Below the pieces are notes generated by a model. That model did not search any database. It had not been told where the DNA came from and saw only the letters and a list, made by a program, of their open reading frames with translations. Positions 24,868 to 32,756 of a stretch of DNA of 64,000 nucleotides are shown here, in pieces; within the stretch, counting starts at the first letter, position 1, and each line of letters begins with the position of its first letter. This stretch comes from Streptomyces anulatus (GTDB taxonomy: Bacteria; Actinomycetota; Actinomycetes; Streptomycetales; Streptomycetaceae): NCBI RefSeq assembly GCF_014650675.1, contig NZ_BMVK01000003.1, positions 496,001 to 560,000 on the forward strand, given 5' to 3'. A program made the position numbers and the translations under genes.

Positions 24868-26276
24868 GCAACTGTCCCTTCCAGAGCGTCATACCGGGCT
24901 TCGCGGGCGGTCTCGCGGTTGGTTTGGAGGTCACGGGCGATGGTGGCGGCAAGGGCCCCTTCGCCGGGGGTGTGCCCGTGGCCGACGTACTGCCAGTCGG
25001 TCAGGACGAGGACGGTGTCTGGTTCGCGGTCGGCGAGGCCGAGAGCAGGCGCTTCCTGGGCGGCGCGGTAGTCGGCGCGTTCCTGACGGAGGGCGCCGAG
25101 GGTGGTGGAGTAGGTGCGGGACTTGGACGAGAAGTGGCCGCGGAAGCCGAGCATGTGGGCCCAGGCCCAGAGGCGCCGGTCCGGATAGAGGCTGTCGAGC
25201 TCACGGCATGCGGTGATGAGACGACGGGTGTGATCGGGAACGCGGTGGCGTTCGAGTTCGGCGAGTTCCCCGATGCGGCGGTCCAGGGTGCCGGTGTTCT
25301 CGGCGGCTTTGGTGGCGTACTTGGCCACGTACGAGGCGACGGCCTGTTCGGTGACGTCTGAACCGTCGCCGAAGGCCTTGACCGGGCGGACGTCGAGCTG
25401 TCGGCCCCACCGGAAGGTCCGGGGCGGCTGTCCACCGGCAGCCGGGACGGAGACCGACGTGTACGAGTGCGCGGCTGCGGTGCGTATAGCGTCGGTGAGG
25501 AGGTCGACCGTGGCCCAAGAGGGCGGCGGAGTACAAGGCCCTTCCGGGCCGTCGAGACGTACGACGGCGTGGAAGTGGAGGGCTCCGCGCTTCTGGAATT
25601 CGGCGACCTTGCCGAAGGAGACGCGGAGGTGGTCGCCCAGCTCACGGCGTGGGATTCCTGCGTGGATGGCGAGTTCGCGGCGGAGTCGGGTGGTGAAGCG
25701 CTGCCAGAGCTCCCCGGCGTGGTTGTTGAAGAGCACGGCGCCCGCGTAGTCGTAGGTCTCCGGATCAAGGGCGGAGCCCAGGTCCCCGGAGTCCAAGGCG
25801 TGCGCGGTGCCGCACCGGCAGCTGCCCCGGTCGGGGCGGTTGTGGACGGGGCCGAACGAGGGTGCGGTGAGGGTGGCGAAGACGCGCGGGTGTTTGCGGA
25901 CGGCGGCGGTGATGTCTCGGCGGTCGTCTCCGGCGAGGCCGGCGCGGATCAGGTGGTAGGTGTCGCCCGCGTAGGTCCAGGCGCAGGAGGGGCAGCGGGA
26001 GGCGCGACGGTTGCCGCAGGCGATACGGAGGCGCCCGCCCGGCTCGTACGCGGTCGAGTAGCGGTGCAGGGTCTCGCCGGTGGTCTTGTCCTTATGAGTT
26101 ACCCAGCCGCTCAGATGGACAGGGTCGGCACAGCCGCCGGTGCGGCGGATCTGGTCCTCCCAGCGCGTGTAGTCGGAAGCCGAGGCCACGCGGAGGACAT
26201 CCCCGAGGACGGTCGGGTCGAGCTGTGGGGCGGGCATGGGCCGCTTCTGTTTCGAGGGTGAGGGCCGGTGCGCCAT
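24864..26276 (-). CDS. repSA: Replication initiator RepSA
   Basis: The 470-residue protein starts at ATG 26276 behind GGAAGG. It carries the RepSA features: a Cys pair CPSCAWTYAGDTYHLIRAGL, TLTAPSFGPVH with the conserved TAP strand, CRCG, and the HUH-like metal motif RGALHFHAVVRLDG (rolling-circle Rep family). AVASYVAKYATKAAE follows with the candidate catalytic Tyr residues. It initiates replication of the excised circle, and in pSAM2-type elements it is made only after Pra induction. Translationally coupled to xis. Confidence 0.92.
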   Translation of the reverse strand: MAHRPSPSKQKRPMPAPQLDPTVLGDVLRVASASDYTRWEDQIRRTGGCADPVHLSGWVTHKDKTTGETLHRYSTAYEPGGRLRIACGNRRASRCPSCAWTYAGDTYHLIRAGLAGDDRRDITAAVRKHPRVFATLTAPSFGPVHNRPDRGSCRCGTAHALDSGDLGSALDPETYDYAGAVLFNNHAGELWQRFTTRLRRELAIHAGIPRRELGDHLRVSFGKVAEFQKRGALHFHAVVRLDGPEGPCTPPPSWATVDLLTDAIRTAAAHSYTSVSVPAAGGQPPRTFRWGRQLDVRPVKAFGDGSDVTEQAVASYVAKYATKAAENTGTLDRRIGELAELERHRVPDHTRRLITACRELDSLYPDRRLWAWAHMLGFRGHFSSKSRTYSTTLGALRQERADYRAAQEAPALGLADREPDTVLVLTDWQYVGHGHTPGEGALAATIARDLQTNRETAREARYDALEGTVA

Positions 26277-26367
26277 GCTGGGGGTTCCTTCCGGTTGCAA
26301 GATCGATCGGTGGGCACGGCTCCCGGGCGGCGGATGCTTGGCGGTATCGAGGCCGCCCGGGGGCCGG

Positions 26368-26682
26368 TCAGCGGCGTTTGGCGTCGGACGCGATCAGGGA
26401 GCGCAGGACGACCGCGCAGACCGCGACCGAGGCACTGGTGACGGCGACCGCCAGGAGCAGCGAGACCAGGACGGTGCCGACGACCAGGACGACGGCGGTA
26501 CCGGCGCCGACGAGCGCGACCGCGGTGCCGGGGGTGAGCTGGACGACCGGACGGGACGGCTCAGGGGCGGCGGCGGGTGCCGGGGCAGGCGTGCCGGGCG
26601 TGATGGTGGTCGGCTGGACGACGGCGGGCGGGGTGACCAGGCCCGAGGGCTGCGGCATGGTCGGGATCTTGGGCTGGAACAT
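26368..26682 (-). CDS. AICE membrane protein, Spd-like
   Basis: The 104-residue protein has a Pro/Thr-rich N-terminal half (residues 1-45) and one long hydrophobic stretch of about 45 residues (VALVGAGTAVVLVVGTVLVS and onward) that can form two transmembrane helices, ending in a basic tail SDAKRR. Its place between rep and tra is that of the spd genes, which spread the element between mycelial compartments. Assignment rests on position and topology. Confidence 0.7.
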   Translation of the reverse strand: MFQPKIPTMPQPSGLVTPPAVVQPTTITPGTPAPAPAAAPEPSRPVVQLTPGTAVALVGAGTAVVLVVGTVLVSLLLAVAVTSASVAVCAVVLRSLIASDAKRR

Positions 26683-26709
26683 GGGTGGTTCTCCTCTCCC
26701 GGGCGCGGG

Positions 26710-26865
26710 TTACTTGACGGCGGTGTCGATGACGGACGCGAAGAGGCTGTCGGCGAGGAGGTAGCCGCCGAGGAGGAGCACGCAGATCAGCCACACCGGC
26801 GGACGGAAGAGCTTGATGCCGAGGTAGCCGACGACCAGCAGGGCGATCCAGAGGGGGACGTCCAT
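26710..26865 (-). CDS. Very small Spd-like membrane protein
   Basis: A 51-residue ORF, ATG 26865 to TAA 26710. The sequence opens MDVPLWIALLVVGYLGIKLF and continues RPPVWLICVLLLGGYLLADS, giving two closely spaced transmembrane helices. It lies in line with the spd-like genes on both sides and its codons show the expected third-position G/C bias. Confidence 0.7.
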   Translation of the reverse strand: MDVPLWIALLVVGYLGIKLFRPPVWLICVLLLGGYLLADSLFASVIDTAVK

Positions 26866-26877
26866 GGACGCTGTCTC

Positions 26878-27069
26878 CTAACGGACGGTGCAGCGGTGGG
26901 TACGGGCGGCGAGTTGGGCGGCGGTCCGGCTGGAGTAGTCGGCGGACCAGCCGCAGCGGTCGGCAGTGCAGACGGCGGCGTGGACGGTGCGGCCGGTGCG
27001 GTCGCGGTGGGTGCCGATCTGCACGGGGCCGATTCGCATCACGGAGTGGAAGCTGTCGCGGGCGGGCAT
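26878..27069 (-). CDS. Small AICE mobile-element transfer protein
   Basis: A 63-residue soluble protein (MPARDSFHSVMRIGPVQIGT) with CTADRCGWSADYSS and a final HRC, a possible zinc-binding knuckle. Proteins of this length and pattern sit next to spd genes in many streptomycete AICEs and are annotated as mobile-element transfer proteins. The biochemical role is unknown. Confidence 0.65.
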   Translation of the reverse strand: MPARDSFHSVMRIGPVQIGTHRDRTGRTVHAAVCTADRCGWSADYSSRTAAQLAARTHRCTVR

Positions 27070-27074
27070 ACCGG

Positions 27075-27260
27075 TCAGTCCCTGTCGGTCGTCGGGTCGG
27101 TGTACTGGGCGCGGATGCTGCGGGCGGTGGCCGGGTCGTCGACGCGCCGTGCGGCTTCCTCGGCGAGCAGGTGGGCGAGGAAGGGGCGTCCTGTTGCGGC
27201 CATCTCACGCGCTCCGTCGAGGTAGTCGGCCACGGTCAGGTCGGCGGGATTGTGGGTCAT
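27075..27260 (-). CDS. Small AICE protein of unknown function
   Basis: 61 residues, helical and charged (MTHNPADLTVADYLDGAREM), no membrane segment. It lies 5 bp before the previous small gene and 18 bp after the DUF2637 gene, all in one transcription direction. Confidence 0.65.
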   Translation of the reverse strand: MTHNPADLTVADYLDGAREMAATGRPFLAHLLAEEAARRVDDPATARSIRAQYTDPTTDRD

Positions 27261-27278
27261 CTCAGTTCTCCTTCGCGG

Positions 27279-27944
27279 TCAGCTGAGGCGGGCAGCGATG
27301 GCATCGGCGAGGTGGGGCGGAACGCCGAGGCGGGAGCGGAGGGTGTCGGTGTCGATCGGTGATCCGGTACGGGTGCGGTACTCGTCGGCGACCTTGCGGG
27401 CGTGGTCGATCAGCACGGCGGGGACGGGCGTATCCGGGGACGGGGCCGGCGGCGAGGACAGGGCCTTTGTCGCAGGGGGTTCATCGGCCTGGGATGGGAT
27501 CGGGGCAGCGTCAGGCACACGCGTCGGCCCGACGTCCTTTGTCTCCGTGACGGCGGCTGGCGAAGCTGGCTCCGGCTTCCCCGACGAGTGGGCTAGGAGA
27601 GTGCCGCCGAGGAAGGCGAGTGCGGGCCATCCGGCGATGCCGAGCCGGAGCGGGGCCGGCGGGTCGGCCAGGTCGAGGAATCCGGCGGTGGCGACGTTGG
27701 CGCCGAGGGACGCGAACAGGGCGATCAGGAACCAGCACCAGGCCAACCGAGACGGACCCTCACTGCGCAGCCGACGCCAGGAGGCGACAAGGAGCAGGTC
27801 GACGCTGACCGGGTAGGCCCATGCCTTCCAGCCGTCCTGTCCGGCCGCGGCGGCGAGGTCGTGCAGGTGGGCGAAGGACAGAGCTCCGGCGATGACCGCC
27901 TGGATCAACACCGCGTCGATCCGGAGACCGTGCCGGGCGCTCAT
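27279..27944 (-). CDS. DUF2637 membrane protein, SpdB-like spread protein
   Basis: The 221-residue protein has four hydrophobic helices in residues 10-115 (VIAGALSFAHLHDLA, AYPVSVDLLLVASW, LAWCWFLIALFASLGANVAT, GWPALAFLGGTLL), the DUF2637 arrangement. The C-terminal 100 residues are soluble, with a helix-turn-helix-like end (TDTLRSRLGVPPHLADAIAA). DUF2637 proteins of AICEs are the SpdB-type factors for intramycelial spread. Overlaps the next upstream gene by one base. Confidence 0.8.
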   Translation of the reverse strand: MSARHGLRIDAVLIQAVIAGALSFAHLHDLAAAAGQDGWKAWAYPVSVDLLLVASWRRLRSEGPSRLAWCWFLIALFASLGANVATAGFLDLADPPAPLRLGIAGWPALAFLGGTLLAHSSGKPEPASPAAVTETKDVGPTRVPDAAPIPSQADEPPATKALSSPPAPSPDTPVPAVLIDHARKVADEYRTRTGSPIDTDTLRSRLGVPPHLADAIAARLS

Positions 27945-28129
27945 CAGGAGTCCTCAGCGGGGTCGGAGTCGTCCGGGAACGTGCCCGGCGGCGGCTCCGG
28001 CAGCGACACGGCGAGGGACGGGCTGACGACGTCCACGAAGTCGAGGTCGGCGCCGGCCATGTCGGCGTACAGAGCGAGTTGGCCGAGCAGAAGCACTGTC
28101 CGGGCGAAGTCCTCGCAGTCGGGGCACAT
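27944..28129 (-). CDS. Small acidic AICE protein
   Basis: 61 residues from ATG 28129 (MCPDCEDFARTVLLLGQLAL; a start at 28153 is possible). One CxxC pair at the start, then an amphipathic helix and an acidic Pro-rich tail. Function unknown; it is co-directional with the DUF2637 gene and tra. Confidence 0.6.
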   Translation of the reverse strand: MCPDCEDFARTVLLLGQLALYADMAGADLDFVDVVSPSLAVSLPEPPPGTFPDDSDPAEDS

Positions 28130-28209
28130 GGCGGTTCTCCCTTCTCTGGGCATGGCAGTGGTAGGGACTCGGCGCGAAGACGGTCACGCCTACCGGGTGG
28201 GGGGAGAGA

Positions 28210-29562
28210 TCAGGCGGTGGCCGGAGCGGCCTTCGCCGATGGCACGAGCTCGGTGGCGGTGCCGGTGGTGGGCCGGAAAGGGGCCAGCTCGGGCAGGTCC
28301 GGGGTCCTGTCGGCGTACCGGTTGCAGAGGTTCACGGCCTGGCGGAGCGAGGTGTGCGGAGCGCGGATGCGGTGCCAGCCGCCGGACGCGTCTCCCGCGA
28401 TGGCGAGGCCTCGCAGTTCGGCGGGAATCTGGATGGCGGCGAGGACCGCGTCCGGGGCGATGTCGCCGAAGGCCATGTTGGCGGAGGTCTCGTCGTTGAG
28501 ACGGTGGGCGGTGCGGCCGGTGAGTTGGGCGCGGAGCATGGTGATGCCCTTGCCGAGTTCGGAGCCGAAGCGCTGTCCGCAGATTTCGAGGTAGATACCG
28601 GCGGCGCGGCCGAGCTGTGCGAGACGGACCAGGGCGGTGATGATGCGGTCTCGCCGCCTCTCCTCCTCCTTCGTTGCGTACAGGGCGAGTTCGGCCACCT
28701 CGTCGACCAGGACGACGACCGGGGTCGGGCGGAGCTCATCAGGAAGGTCCCAGATGTCGGCGGCGATCTCCGCGTCCGGCACATCGACGGTGATGCGCTG
28801 CTGGGTACGGATGAGGCGGTAGACGTCCGCCATCCGCGCTACGAGTGCATCGAGGAGTTCGGCAGCGGTGTCCGGGCTGTCGGCCAGTGCTGAGAACCGG
28901 CGTGCCAGCGGGAAGAGTTCGACCCCTTGTTTGCAGTCGATGCCGACGAGGGCAACGTCCAGAGGAGCAAGGCCGGCGACCAGGTTGCGTTGGTAGACCG
29001 ACTTGCCGGACTCCGTGGCGCCGAGGGTGAGGGCGTGAGGTATCGCGCGGTAGTCGCGGTAGTGCACCGACCCGTCCTCCCGAAGGGCGACCGGTACCCG
29101 CATCGCCCGGGTCTCCGTCTCTGCAGGCATCTGCACCCGCTTGAGCACGTCGTATCCGGTCATCCGCACCTCGACGACACCGGACCGCACCTCACGCGAG
29201 GTCACGCCGAACATCGAGAACGAGTGCCGAAGCCGGTCCGAGGCCGCGGCGATGTCGAAGACGTCCTGACCGGGACGGAGCTTGAGTCGGAGGACCAGGC
29301 CGGTGCGAGTCGGCCGCAGTCGCCGGATACGCGGTGGGCGGGGCTCAGGTATCGGCCGGTTGGTGGCCCGAGCCAGGGATAACCGCCACCGCGCCGGCGG
29401 AACGGTCAACCCGCACGCGTCCATGACCGAGCGGTATCGGACCAAGACCCGCAGCGCGGCCAGGGTGACCCCGAAGGCCAACCAGTACCAGGCGGGCCGC
29501 CGCCACCGCAGGAGACCCGCAGCGGCGACGACCAGCACCAGAGCGACCTTGAAGGCGGTCAT
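28210..29562 (-). CDS. traSA: TraSA/TraB-type FtsK-like conjugal DNA translocase
   Basis: The 450-residue protein starts at ATG 29562 with two transmembrane helices (KVALVLVVAAAGLL, WYWLAFGVTLAALRVL). The FtsK/SpoIIIE motor follows: Walker A GATESGKSV (about 185-193), Walker B PVVVLVDEVAEL, arginine-finger region EICGQRFGSELGKG, and NDETSANMAFGD. A single such hexameric pump moves double-stranded plasmid DNA between hyphae in streptomycete conjugation. It follows the SCO3933-type gene by 2 bp. Confidence 0.92.
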   Translation of the reverse strand: MTAFKVALVLVVAAAGLLRWRRPAWYWLAFGVTLAALRVLVRYRSVMDACGLTVPPARWRLSLARATNRPIPEPRPPRIRRLRPTRTGLVLRLKLRPGQDVFDIAAASDRLRHSFSMFGVTSREVRSGVVEVRMTGYDVLKRVQMPAETETRAMRVPVALREDGSVHYRDYRAIPHALTLGATESGKSVYQRNLVAGLAPLDVALVGIDCKQGVELFPLARRFSALADSPDTAAELLDALVARMADVYRLIRTQQRITVDVPDAEIAADIWDLPDELRPTPVVVLVDEVAELALYATKEEERRRDRIITALVRLAQLGRAAGIYLEICGQRFGSELGKGITMLRAQLTGRTAHRLNDETSANMAFGDIAPDAVLAAIQIPAELRGLAIAGDASGGWHRIRAPHTSLRQAVNLCNRYADRTPDLPELAPFRPTTGTATELVPSAKAAPATA

Positions 29563-29564
29563 GA

Positions 29565-29924
29565 TCAGGCCGCCTTCGACCCTGCGGCGGCGACGTCGGC
29601 GAGCGAGGTGACCGCGACCGCGCGGAACGCGATGCCGTGCCGCCGCTGGCCGTTGAAGTCGTTCTCCCACGGACGGGCGACCAGGCCGGTGAGCGCGACC
29701 GGCGTACCCATGGCCAGCTCACCGGTGATCCCGGGCTCCGGAACGGTGACGGACAGGATCTCCACCTCCTCGTTCGCCGCGAACATCACGTCCACGGTCA
29801 TGAGCTGAGCACCGGTCTCCATGTCGGTGGCGATCTCACCGGTGCGGCGGTCACGGACCTTGACCTGCGGAATCTTGGCGACCATCACGACAGCGCTGGA
29901 GGTGTCGACGGGAATCTGACGCAC
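29565..29924 (-). CDS. SCO3933-family AICE regulatory protein
   Basis: The 119-residue beta-rich protein (MRQIPVDTSSAVVMVAKIPQ) is a conserved component just upstream of tra in many AICEs, named after SCO3933. It is the first gene of the leftward tra-spd-rep-xis-int unit, and two KorSA-type operators lie 35-88 bp upstream of its start. Expression of the whole transfer/replication unit is therefore probably controlled here. Confidence 0.8.
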   Translation of the reverse strand: MRQIPVDTSSAVVMVAKIPQVKVRDRRTGEIATDMETGAQLMTVDVMFAANEEVEILSVTVPEPGITGELAMGTPVALTGLVARPWENDFNGQRRHGIAFRAVAVTSLADVAAAGSKAA

Positions 29925-29958
29925 AGCAGATCACTCCTCTATAGATGCTGAACTCCGC

Positions 29959-29976
29959 CACTCATGTATATGAGTG
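29959..29976. promoter_or_regulatory. KorSA-type operator O1
   Basis: Perfect palindrome CACTCAT-GTAT-ATGAGTG. Confidence 0.7.
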
Positions 29977-29994
29977 ACATGAAGAAGAGTGCCT

Positions 29995-30012
29995 GACTCC
30001 TGTACATGAGTC
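29995..30012. promoter_or_regulatory. KorSA-type operator O2
   Basis: GACTCCTGTACATGAGTC, one change per half from the palindromic consensus GACTCATGTACATGAGTC shared by O1 to O3. Confidence 0.7.
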
Positions 30013-30063
30013 AACCCGCCGCGAGGAAGAACTCGCGACGGGTTGAGGGAAGTTGAGCGGACG

Positions 30064-30843
30064 TCAGTCGTCGGCAGGGATCCGATATTCGAAAACGAAC
30101 TGGTCAGCGGCCATGAGCGTGTCGCAGACCTCGACCACCCGACCCGCGGTCGTACGGGCCTCACGGATCAGGTGAACCACGGGCGCACCAGGGCTGAGCG
30201 CCAGTTCCGAGGCCTCCGACTTCGAGGCCGGGCGCGCTTGCAGCGTCTCGACGAACTCCGCGAACTCATGCCCATGGTCTTCGAGTCGGGCATAGATGCC
30301 GCCGCCCCCGGGGTTCTCGGCGAACAGCTCCGGGATCTCCTTCACCACGTCCCAGGGCAGGTACGACGAGGCGGTCTCCACCGGGGTGCCGTTACGGAAG
30401 TAGAGGCGCCGACGGGCCAACACCTGCGTACCGGCGGGCACGCCCAGACGCTCGGCGGCATCCTCGGGCGCGTCCATGGGACCGATGTAGAGGACGCTGA
30501 CTTTCGCGGTGGCGCCGGACTGTGCGGACTCCGCGAGGTAGGCGGCCTGGCCACCTTGCCGGAGCGAGCGCCGGAACCGATCGGAGGAGCGGCGCCGCAC
30601 GGGGGGCCGATTTCTCACGATCGAGCCCTTGCCATGCCTGGTCTCGACGAGCCCACTCGCCCGTACCTCGACCATGGCCTTGCGGATCGTCCCGCCGGAG
30701 ACGCCGTAGCGGTCCACCAGCTCGGATTCGCTCGGCACCATGTCGCCGGCCTTGAGGACGCCTGCCCGGATCTGCTGCACGAGGTCATCAGCGATCTGTA
30801 CATACCGAGGACCGGAACCGGCCCCTCCCGCCGCAGTTCCCAT
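30064..30843 (-). CDS. GntR-family repressor, KorSA-like (HTH + UTRA)
   Basis: The 259-residue protein starts at ATG 30843 behind GGGAAGG. The N-terminal GntR winged helix includes VPSESELVDRYGVSGGTIRK and the wing GLVETRHGKGSIV; the C-terminal UTRA domain spans about 90-250 (LARRRLYFRNGTPVETASSY). In pSAM2 the GntR-type KorSA holds the element in the integrated state by repressing pra and its own gene. Matching operators stand upstream of this gene (O3) and of the tra unit (O1, O2). Confidence 0.85.
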   Translation of the reverse strand: MGTAAGGAGSGPRYVQIADDLVQQIRAGVLKAGDMVPSESELVDRYGVSGGTIRKAMVEVRASGLVETRHGKGSIVRNRPPVRRRSSDRFRRSLRQGGQAAYLAESAQSGATAKVSVLYIGPMDAPEDAAERLGVPAGTQVLARRRLYFRNGTPVETASSYLPWDVVKEIPELFAENPGGGGIYARLEDHGHEFAEFVETLQARPASKSEASELALSPGAPVVHLIREARTTAGRVVEVCDTLMAADQFVFEYRIPADD

Positions 30844-30862
30844 AGTCCTTCCCTGCCTCCTA

Positions 30863-30880
30863 TGCTCCTCTACATGAGTC
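30863..30880. promoter_or_regulatory. KorSA-type operator O3
   Basis: TGCTCCTCTACATGAGTC matches the O2 right half exactly (TACATGAGTC, continuing AACC in both). It covers the start codon of the Nudix gene and lies 20 bp upstream of the GntR start, so one bound repressor could block both. Confidence 0.65.
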
Positions 30881-31326
30881 AACCACAGGAAGCGGCACCC
30901 ACTCCCCTGCACTCCGTGTCCGTCGCCGGAGTAGTGGTGCGCGAGGACGGCCGCCTCTTGGCGATCCGCCGAGCCGACAACGGCACCTGGGAGCTCCCCG
31001 GCGGCATCCTCGAACTCAACGAAACACCCGAGTCCGGCGTTGCCCGCGAGGTCTGGGAGGAGACAGGCATCCACGTCGAGGTGGACCATCTCACCGGCGT
31101 CTACAAGAACACGACCCGAGGCATCGTCGCTCTAGTCTTCCGCTGCAAGCCCTCTGGCGGCACGGAGCGCACATCAAGCGAGTCGACAGCCGTCTCCTGG
31201 CTCACACCCGACGAGGTCAGCGAGCGCATGGCCGAGGTCTACGCGGTCCGCCTCCTGGACGCCCTGGACGGCAACGGCCCTCACGTGCGGAGCCACGACG
31301 GCAAGCAGCTCATCACAGCGGGATAA
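30874..31326 (+). CDS. Nudix hydrolase, Pif-like (element exclusion) candidate
   Basis: The 150-residue protein from ATG 30874 (MSQPQEAAPTPLHSVSVAGV; alternative ATG 30862) has a complete Nudix box: GGILELNETPESG followed by VAREVWEETGI. pSAM2 encodes Pif, a Nudix-motif protein that prevents redundant conjugation between carriers, beside its regulatory genes; the position here is equivalent. There is no ribosome site upstream, and the start codon is inside operator O3, so a leaderless mRNA is plausible. A metabolic Nudix function cannot be excluded. Confidence 0.8.
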   Translation: MSQPQEAAPTPLHSVSVAGVVVREDGRLLAIRRADNGTWELPGGILELNETPESGVAREVWEETGIHVEVDHLTGVYKNTTRGIVALVFRCKPSGGTERTSSESTAVSWLTPDEVSERMAEVYAVRLLDALDGNGPHVRSHDGKQLITAG

Positions 31327-31492
31327 GACTTTCTCTACTTCATCAAGGCCCGCGCACGGCGCGGGCGCGCGCCGCCTCTGCGGCGCGGCCTGCCTCCTGT
31401 CTCCGCCCCGGCTGGCCGCGCCCGGCGGCGCGCTCGGCGGCTGCGGGCATGAAGTGGGGAGACACTCTCTGTGGCAGGGGCGGTCGGCTCCA

Positions 31493-31638
31493 CGGCTTTA
31501 GGCAGCCACTTTGGGGCGAGCCTCTAAGATCATGGCCCCAACGTCGTGCTTTAACGGGCAGGTCCACAGACTGCCCGACTCGCTGGAAGCTTAAGGGGCC
31601 ATGATCACTCGCCCCAAAGCAGCTCCAGCCCAAAGCCG
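31493..31638. repeat. Long imperfect palindrome at the core/cargo junction
   Basis: Outer arms CGGCTTT (31493-31499) and AAAGCCG; then TTGGGGCGAG (31511-31520) with CTCGCCCCAA (31608-31617); GATCATGGCCCC (31528-31539) with GGGGCCATGATC (31595-31606); and an inner CGGGCAG/CTGCCCG (31555-31561, 31571-31577). All arms nest correctly, giving a cruciform of about 146 bp. The gap 31327-31656 has no gene. Confidence 0.8.
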
Positions 31639-31656
31639 CTCCACCGACCTCGGTAA

Positions 31657-32742
31657 CTAGTTGGCTGAATTCTTATTGCGACTTGGGCTTGCTCCGGTAG
31701 CGAAGTTAGGTTCACAGAAGCATCGAACCGGCGTAGCCATATCGCTCCGATTCAACAACTCTGAATCGTAGGAAATATGCCTATCCTGGTACGCCAACCC
31801 ATCCTTCCGCGAAAGAGAGGCCGTCTCTGGCTTAACGTTGGCTCGGCGCGCATCAAAGATGAACAAGAATCCACGCCTATCGTAAGTTCCAGCCCTAGAC
31901 CTGAGCAGGTCTAGGTACTCAGCCAACTGACGCAACCCGCTTCGGGCCCTCGCTTCTGTCCATTCCTTAGTTTGCCTCGGCTGAGGAGTCAATGCACCAC
32001 TACGCCCAAGCCATTTGATCTCGATGAGGGCAATACGATTCGAGTTTTCCCACGTCACCTGAATGTCGATAGGATTCGCATCGTCGACGTTGGTCTCCTG
32101 AGTGATATCTGGATTACCATGACGCAAACCGCTTTTGAGGTGCTGATACAAACTAGCCCTCATTCGACTTTCCGGGCCGGGCTTCCACATGACGCGACCT
32201 TCTTCGCGCCAGAGGTCACCAATTATTTGACACTCACTCGATCTGGCAAGCTTTACTGAATACTCCTGAAGACATTGAGCCAGGTCCTCAAATCTGGATA
32301 TTCCAAAAAGTCGCGCAAAGCCCACCGAAGGTGGAACTTCGCCAGGTGACCCATCTACCCAGAATTTCTCACCCTGACTCGGCTCGTAATGGTAGACAAC
32401 GCACCTACTGTCGAAGCCGTCCGGTTCGTACTTCTCTTTCCAGACGAAATATGATCCATCATCGCGAACTTCGACTGTCAGAACCCCGTCGTTATGTAGG
32501 GCCAACATACTCGGATCAGATACTCTGTGGGCCGCTGCATAATCAAGGTGTGAATCTTGGCCAACAACGTAGAAGACAGTGAGAGCCACGTTGATGGACT
32601 CATAGTCCACACAACGATGAATCTCCTTGAGCCGAGGCAAAAATTCACGGAGTGCTGTAGTGCCTTGTTTTCCCATGGCATCGGCCGCCACCGTTACGTA
32701 GTGGTTCCGCGCCATCTCCGTGAGCCGATCAAGCCGATCCAC
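31657..32742 (-). CDS. Putative PD-(D/E)XK nuclease, effector of a three-component ABC system
   Basis: The start is taken at GTG 32742, preceded by GGAGGGGG and 14 bp after the previous stop; a longer frame to 32802 would overlap that gene without a ribosome site. The 361-residue protein has an unassigned N-terminal half (YHYEPSQGEKFWVDG) and a C-terminal half with a restriction-endonuclease core: helix RMRASLYQHLKSGLRHGNPD, strand PIDIQVTWENSNRIALIEIKW (Asp ... Glu-x-Lys). A long helix TEARARSGLRQLAEYLDLLR follows, then FLFIFDAR. AT-richer than core AICE genes. Exact enzymatic activity is inferred from the motif only. Confidence 0.65.
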   Translation of the reverse strand: MDRLDRLTEMARNHYVTVAADAMGKQGTTALREFLPRLKEIHRCVDYESINVALTVFYVVGQDSHLDYAAAHRVSDPSMLALHNDGVLTVEVRDDGSYFVWKEKYEPDGFDSRCVVYHYEPSQGEKFWVDGSPGEVPPSVGFARLFGISRFEDLAQCLQEYSVKLARSSECQIIGDLWREEGRVMWKPGPESRMRASLYQHLKSGLRHGNPDITQETNVDDANPIDIQVTWENSNRIALIEIKWLGRSGALTPQPRQTKEWTEARARSGLRQLAEYLDLLRSRAGTYDRRGFLFIFDARRANVKPETASLSRKDGLAYQDRHISYDSELLNRSDMATPVRCFCEPNFATGASPSRNKNSAN

Positions 32743-32756
32743 GGTCCCCCCTCCAA

